Notes under the pieces: model-generated | Told to the model about the DNA's origin: nothing | The model's database searches: none | What the model saw: the letters and a program-made list of their open reading frames with translations, nothing else | Part shown: positions 53,542 through 64,000 of the stretch, one piece after another | How the letters are laid out: the number at the start of each line of letters is the position of its first letter | How positions within the stretch are numbered: position 1 is the stretch's first letter | Translations under genes and position numbers: made by a program | Source of the DNA: Atopsyche davidsoni | Taxonomy: Eukaryota; Arthropoda; Insecta; Trichoptera; Hydrobiosidae | Length of the DNA: 64,000 bases | Reading direction: 5' to 3' | NCBI GenBank assembly: GCA_022113835.1 | Contig: JAILWY010000011.1 | Coordinates: 1,178,001-1,242,000 of the forward strand

Positions 53542-56500
53542 GGCTTATTCAGTAAAAAATACTGGATCACAATTTAAATTTGTTAGTATCGATGCACAAA
53601 GTACACTTTAATTTCCTAATACCAGTTTTTGCTTATACTTATTGTTATTTTACAGTCTGTCGGTAAATTGCATAATATTATATGTAAAACATTTTTTAAA
53701 GAAACACCAGTACATCATTTTTATGATTATTTATGTATGTAAGTTATTTTACGACATTGTGTCAGGTATTAATATATTTAAGCATTTGATTTTATTAAAT
53801 CGAATGTCTTCAAAATATAAGCCCTTTTAATAGTATGGTGGTATTCAGTTTCAACGATTTCGCAGACATAATATCATTTAGTTATAAAATACACTGAATT
53901 AAAATGTTAACACTTTGTTTATCTTGACGATATGCTGTTTTTATACTTTCACACGCATTATAGCATCAGTAAACTGTTTTTGAAAATATCGTAAAACTCA
54001 CTATACTTTTGTGTGTGTATACTGTTTTTTTTATTGTTTCACATGCATCGAGTTATGGTTATGTTCTTGTGCTGAATATTATGGATAATACTGATCTCAC
54101 TGGCTTCCAAATGTCTTCGCCATGACGTGACGTGACGTGCACCGAGCCCGGTAATGAGTCCACACGCTCTACTACTGTCGAATCGACAAAATCGGAATCG
54201 CTTGCGACACGATCATCGTCGTCTTCGTTAATAATACGCAAAAAAATGTCTACTACCTACAACGTGAAATTTGGTGATGTTCATATAAAAACCAAAGACA
54301 ATGACTAAGTATTCAATCATTGTCAACAGGGTGATTCAAAACGTGTTGCAAAATTTCAATCTGGTATTCTCGTATATTAAACGTACACAAAATATTTAAA
54401 ACCTTGTTTTTGCTTTTGTATATTTTTTCCCGCTTACACGCCAATAAACATCTTCTCGTGTGCCGCATTCGCTGAAAGTACCTTGAGGTATCGTGACGTT
54501 ATAGTGTTGACATATCGGGGCATGATTGAAAACAAATATTAATCAATAGCAATGGCAGGTTAAAAACGCTGTGACAAGTATGAGTCACCTGTATACATAA
54601 TCTTTTGCGTTTTTTTGTTTATGATGCGTTTTTATTCATGCCTTTTATTTAAAAGCGATTTCGCAAATGAGGCGAGTGAGTTGCATTAGCCGCTCTAGGT
54701 ATGTTTAATAACGATGTAGGTTTTTTTTATTTACCTTGCGTTTTTACAAACATTTAAGTATTTTTAATTTTTTAAAGTTATTTTACTAATCGGACAGTGA
54801 GAACTCTTTCGCTCTTCAAAAGTTTGACAGTGTCTTTGAATGGCAAAAAAACTAAAGAAATTTTAAAAATAGTTTTTTTGTGATTTACCTGCGACGAGCG
54901 CAGGTTTTGTTTAAGTAAATGGTATCGTTGGCAAATAATGTGTATATAGTATACAAGCATATTTTTAATAATAAATTTATTTTTATTCTACCACCTATTT
55001 TACCGATTTTACCAACAGCTTCGATGGCATTGTCGGGCAGATTGGATTTAATGGAAGTTACTAACATTTTATGACAAATGTATTTAATTTTAGTGTTAAT
55101 TATTCATTATTATTCTCCAACTTGCAGTGTTTATTTGATAGTTGTATTGTAGAGTTCAAGTTTTACCAAAGACTTTCTTTTTTGATATTATGAACTTACT
55201 TTATATCGCGGTCTTGTTGGATTCGTCAAACCTAGGGACATTGACGAATGACTGATAAAATCATTTGCTTACATTATAATCTTTGGAAGAGACGGTCGGG
55301 GCTTGTATAGAATGTGCGTTCAGCCATTGTATTCCTTGTGCATAATACATCCACCTGGTGTGTCATCTGAACAATGAAGAGGGGCCATTGTCTATGAAAC
55401 CAAAAAGTTTTATTTTTATCCCTATTAATATTTGAAAAACGCCCTTAAAATATATAAAACGTTTCCATCGCGTTCAAAAAATAAATTCACAAGTATTCAT
55501 TTTTATTTATCATAAAACAGTAACAATAAAAAATAAAAAATTAAATCTTATACTTGTCTGCTACACTCACCTAAATATTTTTTCGTTTACTAGTTATATT
55601 TTTTAATTCTTTACCAAATATTTTATTTTTTGTAACCTTATAATATAGCTAGCATTTCGTGTTATTTAATATTTGCTTTTGCTTAAATTAATTAAAACGT
55701 TTAGTTCTTCTGACTTTCTTGCTATTCACTTCCACTTATCGACTGCTTATTCTAGAGATTTCTTCGACAATCCACAGATGTCACTAGTATCACCGTTTCA
55801 GGAAATCAATATCACGCTGAAAGATGTAAAAATCTAGTAAAAGTATTTAAATGTTGTATAAACGTATGTAATATAAAAATTACATATTTTAATCAAAACA
55901 AGTATTTGATAACACCTGTAGTGTAGTAAATTCGTTCTTGTCTTTTTTTTCGGTGGATTATACTATATTAATAATTAATAAATAAAAAAAAACACAATTA
56001 AAAAAAAAACTTTTTATTCTTATATAAATAAATACTTACATCAACTGTACAACACTTCACACAACCATCATTCATAAACTTAACAAAAATTTCTATTAAT
56101 TTTATACACAATCAATTAACAAAAATATTATATATAATTATATTATAATTTTTGTTAATATAATCATTTATTAATTAATTTCATAAAAGACGTGTATTTT
56201 CTTAACGCTTTGTATCATACAATAAACTGATCGAATACACGAGCATTCATATATAATAATTTAATCACAAATTACACATCTCACACTGTGCGCAAGTATA
56301 TAGGATTGTTATTTATTTTTTTTTTTTTTGCTTTTATTTTTTTGTAAAACCTTATTCAAAATATTTACACACGAGTGCACAGTCTGATTTGTGCCAATTA
56401 AAATTATTATATAAACGCTAATTAACATATCGAATATACACGACTGGTTTGCTAAAAAAATATTAAAAAATTCCGATCACGAAAGCAAATACCATTTTTT

Positions 56501-56867
56501 TTAGATTTAGTGCGATTGCGTCTAAGGAATATTATTTTGAATTGTCTACAAAAAAACTTCTTCGCTTAGATTATTTTAAAGGAACATTTTTGTGTTGATT
56601 CTGAATATTAATCGAGACCTTGGATACTCTGTTTTTTTATCACTCGTGATAAAGCAATACCTCGTATACCACATCTTTGAAAAAAAAATTGGCTTATACT
56701 CTATATTCAATTGTAAAAAGATAAGCATCACAACTAATAATAATGTGTGGGTTACGTGTTGTTGCTATATCATAATACCAACTTAACAGGGTGTCATCAG
56801 TATCTCTGGTCAGGATAAATATTCGTTAAACACTATGACACATAAATCACACACCGCGAGCTTGATG
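53542..56867. other. Intergenic region between genes F and G
   Basis: AT-rich, with no gene, RNA or clear repeat that I can support. It should contain the promoter of F (near 53.6-54.3 kb) and the 3' UTR of G (below 56.87 kb). A tandem GTGACGTGACGTGC stretch near 54126 is the only local oddity. Confidence 0.5.
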
Positions 56868-59313
56868 TTAGAACACCTCCCGGAGGACCACCGTCCGCCG
56901 CTCCGGGTTCTTCCTGATCCAGAACTCCTTGATCATGTCGCTGGCCTTCTCCGCGATCATCATGACGGGCGCGTTGGTGTTACCGCTGACCAGGTTGGGC
57001 ATGATGCTGGCGTCCACCACGCGCAGGCCATGCACCCCGTACACCTTCAGCTCGGGGTCTACCACGGCGGTCTTGTCCCAGTACGGCCCCATCTTGCACG
57101 TCCCCACGGGGTGGTACACCGTGAGGGAGTACTGCTGGATGATGCACTCGTAAAAAGCATCCGTGTATAACTTCAAATGAGCACACCCTGGTAAATTTTG
57201 CGCCGCAGGCTGTGAGCCGAACCTCGCGAAGGCTTTTGTCCTAGACAGCGCCGTGGCTATCTTCACGCCTTCTCTTAGGGTTTCTAGATCTCTTTTGTCC
57301 TTGAAGTAGTTCGGGTATATATACGGGTAGTCATTGGGGTTTTTGCTTCGCAGCTTGATAGATCCTTTGCTCTTGGGCCTGAGCAGCATCGGAAGCAGAC
57401 TCCACGAGTCCATGTTATTGATTGGCCCGAACACTGTTTGATAAAACTTGTCGGTGAGTCCTTGGGCTTTCTTGATTTGGTTGCCTCCGTCGGAGTTCGT
57501 AGACCCAGAAACGAAATGCATTTCAATGTCTGGATAGTCATCGGAGGCGTTGGCGTACTTCGTATTCACAAACCCCAAGCCCTCGACCCCTCCCATGATG
57601 GTGAGCGGACCTTCTCCGAAGATGGCGTACTGCATCAGTGCTGACACCGTGTGAAGTCTCTGCTCCACGATGGAAACAGGCTGGTTTATCAAAAACGTCA
57701 GCCCGCCCAAAGAAACGTGGTCCTGGAGGTTTTCTCCAACTTGCAAATCTTGCACCAGGGGTATCCCGTGCTTGGCCAGTTCCGCTTTCGGCCCCAGCCC
57801 CGACAGCATCAGCAGCTGCGGGGAGTTGATAGAACCTCCCGATACGATCACTTCCCGGGACGCCCTGACCCTGTGGATCTGCTTGTCTTTTACAAATTCC
57901 ACTCCGTGTGCGACCTTGCTCACGGGATCTATAAGTATTTTGGTGACAAACGCAAACATGGCCACGTGCAAGTTCTTGCGGAGCCTCGCGGGTCTGATGA
58001 AGGCCTTGGCCGCCGAGCAGCGACTCCCTCTTCTAGTGGTTCCTTGCGCAATCATGAAGCCTGTCTGCTTCTCCCCGTTGATGTCTCTGTTCTCGTAGCC
58101 CATCTCTATGCCGGCCTGCACGAAGGCTGCCGCCAGCGGGGTGTGGTAGGGAGCCTCGCCCACGGTCAAGTACCCACCCTGAGAATGATAGGGGGTGTCC
58201 GAGAGATACGTGTTCTGGTTGTCTTCTGACTTTTTGAAGTAGTAGACGGTTTCCTTGGAGCCCCACCCGGGGTTGCCTAGTGCCTCCCAGGCGTCATAGT
58301 CCTTGTGATTCCCTCTCAGGTACATCATGTAGTTGAGGACTGATGACCCTCCGAGCACCTTCCCTCTCGGCCAATTGCACCTGCCTCCTTCCATAGCTAA
58401 AATAAACAAAAAATGCATAGTCAAAAAGTTGATCACCGCGTCCAAAAGAAACATTTTTTATTTAAATTCCAGCGCAATCACCAAATATTTTTAAAAGGAT
58501 TTTTTCGTCGTTTCCCGCGGGAATCGATTACCTTAAAACTTAATGTGTACGTACACGTTTGCTACAAAAATACTTATTTTATGGGTGTTATATATAAACT
58601 AATTAGAATATTTTAATTAAAGGATTTTCCTCGTCGTGTCGTGTGTAAATCGATTATCTAAAAACATATAACAGATTGTGCATCGCTCTTGTATTCTTGT
58701 ACTGTTTTAACACTTGCTCTTAGGTATGGTGAATTCGTTGAAAATCTAATGCGTCATGCGAAAAGAATAGCTGTGGTGCACCCACCCAAGCACGCGGATC
58801 CTTGTGGCTCCGTTTTATACTTCCAGTCCAGCTTGCTGAGCTGCAGATATCCCGCCAGCAGCGGCACGTCACTGAGCTCCGTCTCGTCCCCTCCCGCCTC
58901 CAGCAGCAGCACCTGCCAGTCCTCCATCTCCGTCAGCCTGTTCGCCAGCACCGAGCCTGAAAACCGTCGGACTCACTAATCAACCTACCCTATACTCCAT
59001 ATTTTAACAGAAGTCAGTAAGCCCTTTCTCAGACTAAAGAAATCCTTGAAAGGCGAACCCATGATCACGCGGTCAGCAATCAATTTAACGAAGCGGTTGG
59101 CAAGAGACGAGACTCACCCGCCGAGCCGCCGCCTATGATGATGAAGTCGTATTCCGACAGCATCTCGGCCGGCTCCATGTCCGCCACTCTGGACTCCGGG
59201 TCCATGATCTCGTACTGGAAGAAGGCGATGGCGGCCACCAACATGGGAACGAACCACGCCGCCTGCGTGGTCACCCCGCCCAGCGCCGTCGCCGCGCCCA
59301 CAATCGCGCTCAT
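56868..59313 (-). CDS. Gene G: GMC oxidoreductase, conserved insect type
   Basis: Predicted 631-residue FAD-dependent oxidoreductase from exons 59118-59313, 58786-58956 and 56868-58396. Introns are 161 and 389 bp, both phase 1 and GT-AG (GGGSAG split by intron 1; CL-AMEGG across intron 2). Hydrophobic segments at about 4-32 suggest a signal anchor. GGGSAG is at 61-66, WPRGKVLGG is signature 1, [17 protein letters not shown] is signature 2, the HPV histidine is at about 551, and GNTNAPV follows. The start [13 protein letters not shown] resembles the very conserved start of one class of insect GMC enzymes. The ATG is 10 bp after a TATACAG acceptor (exon start 59323), so a 5' UTR exon lies upstream, possibly in the GC-richer DNA at 60.1-61.4 kb. 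An apparent longer frame into intron 2 is not coding. Intron positions differ from A-E and F. Confidence 0.92.
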
Positions 59314-59670
59314 CTTCCTCTACCTGTATACACCTCGTTGAAACTCTCTAAAATGCCCCACGTGTACTGTTTATACGTGTGTTTGGGTTTCACTTGACTT
59401 GTTTAACAGTCGATCTCCTTAAAAGATCTTAAGTCGTTTTGATTGTCTTTCTTATCAATATATTCTTCGCTTCTTGTTGAAAATCTGAAACACACAAGAA
59501 AACTAAAATTTTAATCTCTAAGAAACTGCCTGCACCAAAATAATTCATATCAATTGTTGCCGAATCTGTCCTTTTCTAATTTAATTATATTATTTTTTCG
59601 ACTAATTTTTTTTCACAACAGACTATTTTAATTTGTATTACTTCATATTCATACAACACATGTAAATTCC

Positions 59671-59795
59671 CCAATGACTAGGATATTACGACACAGTTCA
59701 ACGTGAGCGCTTTCATTCATCAAGGACTTCGTCAGTCTGACGCACAAAAAAGAAAGCGCTCACTACGTAAAATGTCGTAACATCCTAGCCATTTG
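59671..59795. mobile_element. Foldback MITE, about 40-bp arms
   Basis: Ends AATGACTAGGATATTACGAC and, in the complement of the right side, AATGGCTAGGATGTTACGAC continue inward to GTGAGCGCTTT, forming inverted arms with several mismatches. The loop is about 40 bp. Non-coding, family unknown. Confidence 0.65.
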
Positions 59796-62700
59796 GCTAT
59801 TCAAATTTGTTGTTTAAATGATATACATGGTCATGAGTGCATACAAGCTTTATGATAATAATTTAAAGGAAAAAAAAAATATTTTCTATTTAACTCATAA
59901 TGGTTTTAGTTCTAAATGCTAGTCAAAATTTTATCGACGATTTTCATACATTCCTCTATAAACACTTGTATTAACATTTTGCACCAAAAGTAATATTTTT
60001 ATTTAGACTAGCCTTAACACCGAATTACCCATTCTTAGTGATAGGTGTGTGTATACTTTATTTTTGTTTTTTTTTGTTTGTCACTCTTGCATTCTCTTCA
60101 GTTATATAAGAAAGTGCGGTACAATTTGAAGTACTGGGCAAAAGTTTAAACTCCAGCTTTCGTATGGGTCACGACTCCTCAGTCCGGTGAAGAGAGGACC
60201 AGGGCGGGTCCTTCAGCGATCTGGCTGCCGGGTTCGTCCGAGATGCGCTGACAGATGATCCTAGCCAATTGTTAACCGATTATCCGTGCTGACTCACTGA
60301 CCTTGCCCGTGACCCGAAACAAACCAGTTTTTTTATATAATTTTGCCGTTTTATGTACACTTTGAGCTATTCATAATGGGGGCTTAAACTTGAGATGATT
60401 TTTGATGTGAAAAGAGGCTGCATATGCGTATAGCTTTATTGAAATTACATCATTTGTGTGATGTGAGTGGTTCAATTTGCGCGTACGCAATTATTTTCAC
60501 GGATAATTTTATAGTACCGAATTACTTGTTTTTATTTTAAAAACACATAGAAATTTATATGAAAGGGATAATGATATTTTAAGTAAAAATCTAACTTAAT
60601 AACTGAGTCTACAATTTACACTTTGTATTCAATCAAACACTGTATCTATTCTCAAAAATATTCTAATAAAAACTCATCGGCCGTGACACTAAAAAAAGCC
60701 TTTAGGCCTCACTAAACGTTGTGTTTTGTATGTTATAATTATAAATAATTTGATGTAATAATCACCGGTGAGTTTAGCGGTAATGGGCGCGAGCAGAGCG
60801 CGAACCCAGCACTCTCAGGTGACTCGCCCTCCTGACTGATCGGCCGCCGAGCAGTCCCCGAGATATGAACGTCGGGCGAGACCCGCGCCAGGGCTCACCA
60901 ACCAGCTCGTCAATATAATATTAATATTAAAAAATAATATTAAACCCCTCAACTGGGTGACACTCAACTAATACGCCAGTCATACGAAAAATATACAATA
61001 CGCTTAAAGTTATAGGTGACTTGTTACGTTTTCCAGTTAACAGGAAAATTTCACAAAGCTGATGTTAAATCCGTGCATGAAATCATTTTTTAATATTTTT
61101 ATTTTAGAGTGATTTTATTATAATTACATCAAGAATATATTTAAAGCAACGCTAGTCAAACTCTCTAGTGTTTTTTTTTTATTGCTAAAAATATTTAAGT
61201 TTTTGATACTATTATTTATAGTAGTGCACGATTTATTCAATCAATATTATTTAATGTATTTTTCGATTTTTCGCGTTGGGTTAAGTAGGTGACCTCCACG
61301 TGCAGCCTTTGGCAGAACTTTTGTATGCAGGAGGCGTCATGCGACGGCACTTTCTACTGTGGCGCGCAGTAGCGGCACGTGGGGCGGGGTTTCGCCATTT
61401 CTCTTGTACTTCTCACATAGCTGAGGTGCATCAATACAATACTGTATCGCAAGAAAAGTGTTACAATAACCAGTGTTGACATTGTTATGTAAGTGTTGGA
61501 ACCTTAACGCGTGTCAAGTGTCACGAAACCCACGTCTCTGCGTATTATTTAAAATATCCACATGTCAACCCATTCAGGCTCGATGTAGTAATAATACGAA
61601 ACGCGGGATGCCAATCGATCGTTAATATAAAATTGCGATGTTTATCAATTATGTTTAAAAATGCGGATTCATCAAATATTTATTGATTGTTCGTATTCAG
61701 TCGATGCCGCTCTGGCGTGAGTAATTCGAGTTCAAAGATTTAATTTAAAGTGACACGTTTATATTTTAATTGGGGTGGTATTTAAAATAATACATGAAAA
61801 TGATTACAAAATTATGATGATGTTTGTTTTTCTCGGTGAAAGGTTTAAATTGTCTAATTTTCTTGTGTTTTATGGAGAAATGTCACGTATTTTTTTTTTA
61901 GTTTTTGTATTGCACCCGACGAATCCATGTTTTTGATAATACGTATAAGGATTATTTCATCGGAGATTTTAATTTAATATTTATATAGATAAAGCTTTGC
62001 AACCAGCGCCTTTTAAATTATGTGATAATTGAATTATGCAATGTACAATTCAAAAGTTATTAATCAACGCGATAAAAATATTATATACAGGTGATTCGAA
62101 CTAGCTTAGGTGCATTGAAGAATGATGGATAGACAATTTCATTTTGATTTAATAATATCTTTAAAATGTGATACTTACTTTATGCGTCTATGCTATTTAC
62201 GTGCATACTATGGTTGTTTGTAATATTATATAATACATACGCAGACTATTTATTTTTGTTGCTTAGCATCGTGTGAGAATTCAATTTTTCAGAAAGAAAA
62301 TATTTTTTTTACTTTTCATAACGTCCTTAAATAATAGTTTAGTTTGCAGGTGCAAACTATCAAAAAAAATGTATTATTGCCAGACATTTTATGGTTATTT
62401 ACGCATTTAGTATACTTTTGTAATAAAGTATATATTTTTCTACGTACGATCCACCCGGTATACTCGAGAAACTTCTATAAGCCTGATCAAATTGATAAAA
62501 AAATAAACCAAAAAATAACATCGTCAGTTGACTTTTTTTGGTCAAAAAAACAATTATGTAGTTGCATTACGTCAAGTATGTATCATACGCCGTTTTACAT
62601 AACGTCGGTGTCAACAGATTACAGCACCATGGGGTGGGATGGAAAAAATAGGCTTCCGGTAAAATTGCCGTTCGTCTAACTGTATGCTGAGTCGAGACGC

Positions 62701-63167
62701 CGTTATATTCGTCCTTAGATTACGAGGATTCTGCAAATGTGTTACGCAGAATTTGAACTATACTGGATGTTTCACACTTTACACTTTCACTCAAAAAAAG
62801 GATTCAACACTGCAATTTTTTTTTTTAATTTGATTAAAAAATGATTTATGTTGCTACTTCCTGCAACCAGATAATTTTACTGTAAATTATATGAAAGTGT
62901 TTCAAAATTATTTTTAAATTATTTAAAATTACAAAAAACCTGAACTATGCTGAGTTTTCTTTCCAACGGTTTTTTTTTTTCTTTGCAGCTGATTGCATTT
63001 TTCGTCATTCAATTTCAAATCAAGTTTTTTTTTTTTAATTTAAAATAATACTCATTTATTCAATTACGCACCTAGAACGCCGTGCTACATATTTTAAACT
63101 TCCTTTTGAAACTAGAGATATATAATCTTGTTGAGGGACAAGGCATTTGATTCGTGAAGATTCATTG

Positions 63168-63427
63168 TTATAATGATAAAAGTACCTTTGTATTTTGTCT
63201 TCACTTTGAGTTTATTAAAATTATTTGCATTACTAGTTTCGACCCAATTCACTGGGTCATCATCAGATGCTTAACTAACTTTAGTTTAGTTTATCAGATG
63301 CTTAACTAAACTAAAGTTAGTTAAGCATCTGATGATGACCCAGTGTATTGGGTCGAAACTAGTAATGCAAATAATTTTAATAAACTTAAAGTGAAGACAA
63401 AATACAAAGGTACTTTTATCATTATAA
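63168..63427. mobile_element. Intact 260-bp palindromic MITE
   Basis: The whole element is an almost perfect palindrome. It starts TTATAATGATAAAAGTACC, passes ACTAGTTTCGACCCAATTCA and CATCATCAGATGCTTAACTA, has a 12-bp centre (TATCAGATGCTT), and returns through the reverse complement. It is related to the split element at 41442-41552/44268-44395, which has the same ends and GTTTCGACC block but a shorter centre. Confidence 0.85.
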
Positions 63428-63823
63428 TAGAGATATATATTTATTCAATAATCTCATAAGTTTTTTGTTGGTTATTTTATCCACAACCAGCGGTCAATAA
63501 GCAAATGTGCAAACAGCTATACCATAACGCAGGCTTATTTGCTGAAACGGATAGATATTCTCCTCTTTTTGCAACACCATTATTTGTGAAATCGCAAATG
63601 CGACGCCGGCCGCGGAAAAGTTTGACATTCGCCGGTTTCGCAGTTTTAATTTATTCGTCGAGCGTTTACCAGAGCAGCTCGCGGCGTGCCTCTGTCGGGT
63701 CACGGTGGGTGGGGCGATCTCGCGGCTGATGGGTTACTGAGATCCTAGCCTGCCAACGTTCACTTTCTACCACAAAATAAAACCATTACGGCGATTGAAC
63801 GCCACGAGCCACGGGCGGCCGCC

Positions 63824-63857
63824 ATGGTGATCGACTCATTGACCATTATTTTCCTCT
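63824..63857 (+). CDS. Possible first coding exon of a plus-strand gene
   Basis: An ATG in excellent context (GCGGCCGCCATGG) opens a frame MVIDSLTIIFL that runs into a strong donor, CTCT then GTAAGT, at 63858. The preceding 250 bp are GC-rich, as expected of a promoter or 5' UTR in this AT-rich DNA. The peptide is hydrophobic, so it could begin a signal sequence. The rest of the gene would lie beyond the window. Only 11 codons are visible, and I cannot name the product. Confidence 0.3.
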
Positions 63858-64000
63858 GTAAGTTCACTAGATTGCCTTGTTTCTCGAAATCGTTTTTGCG
63901 GTTGACCAAATATCGAATAGCATAATAATTCACTCGCACCCTTAAATTTCAAATTTACTTTTTATTTTATAGTCAAAATTATAAATCTAACACTAATTCG

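Larger units (their letters stand above)
59324..64000. other. Region right of gene G
   Basis: Mostly AT-rich without a gene. GC-richer islands lie at 60165-60320, 60770-60910, 61280-61420 and 63590-63830. The 61.3-kb island has two CACGTG hexamers (about 61298 and 61377) and a minus-strand ATACAAAAG, so it could be a promoter for gene G, but this is not decided by sequence. The 111-codon plus-strand frame at 62344-62679 is AT-rich and resembles nothing I know. Confidence 0.5.

Noticed and set aside
62344..62679. 111-codon plus-strand frame
   Set aside because: AT-rich with Phe/Ile/Lys bias and no recognised domain; an adjacent TTTGCAG is weak evidence for an exon.

Overview
The window is nuclear DNA from an insect. 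Seven intron-containing genes of the GMC (glucose-methanol-choline) FAD-dependent oxidoreductase superfamily lie head to tail, all on the minus strand, between about 19.3 and 59.3 kb. Support comes from short GT-AG introns, AT-rich intergenic DNA, abundant insect-type DNA transposon remnants and N-terminal regions typical of insect secreted GMC enzymes. Insect genomes are known to carry such a GMC cluster, in several species inside a large intron of flotillin-2. I do not recognise a flotillin exon here and cannot name the species.

Layout. 1-19.3 kb: no gene recognised; it holds hAT remnants, a foldback-element family, two tRNA-containing repeats, a TA-flanked pogo/Tigger-like MITE, a 264-bp TA microsatellite and a few GC-rich islands. 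19.4-25.9 kb: genes A and B. 26-30.8 kb: intergenic, with a possible 5' non-coding exon of B and a TTAA-flanked MITE. 30.8-48.0 kb: genes C, D and E, close paralogues. C and D sit in tandemly duplicated units whose upstream DNA is also homologous; the D unit additionally carries a mariner transposase relic, a split palindromic MITE and a long inverted repeat. 50.0-53.5 kb: gene F, a GMC enzyme with an unusual tail of about 475 residues rich in Asn, Asp, Tyr and Gln. 56.9-59.3 kb: gene G, a conventional GMC enzyme. 59.4-64 kb: intergenic, with two more foldback/palindromic MITEs and a possible plus-strand first exon near the right edge.

Exon structures were worked out from splice signals, reading phase and family homology. 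A, C, D and E share a 95-codon first coding exon plus one large exon. B and G have three coding exons with different intron positions. F has three exons, the last carrying both the C-terminal catalytic segment and the tail. All seven models are open end to end, keep the nucleotide-binding GxGxxG, the GMC signatures, the HPV histidine and an NTNA motif, and appear to encode exported or membrane-anchored proteins. Substrates cannot be read from the sequence. Known insect members act in cuticle, immunity, sperm storage, ecdysteroid metabolism and defence chemistry.

The most noteworthy items are the repeat-bearing tail on F, the mosaic relationship of C, D and E (gene conversion), a GC-AG intron in B, and two recursive-splice-like motifs on the plus strand about 15 kb apart. 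The last would fit the whole cluster lying inside a giant intron of a plus-strand host gene.
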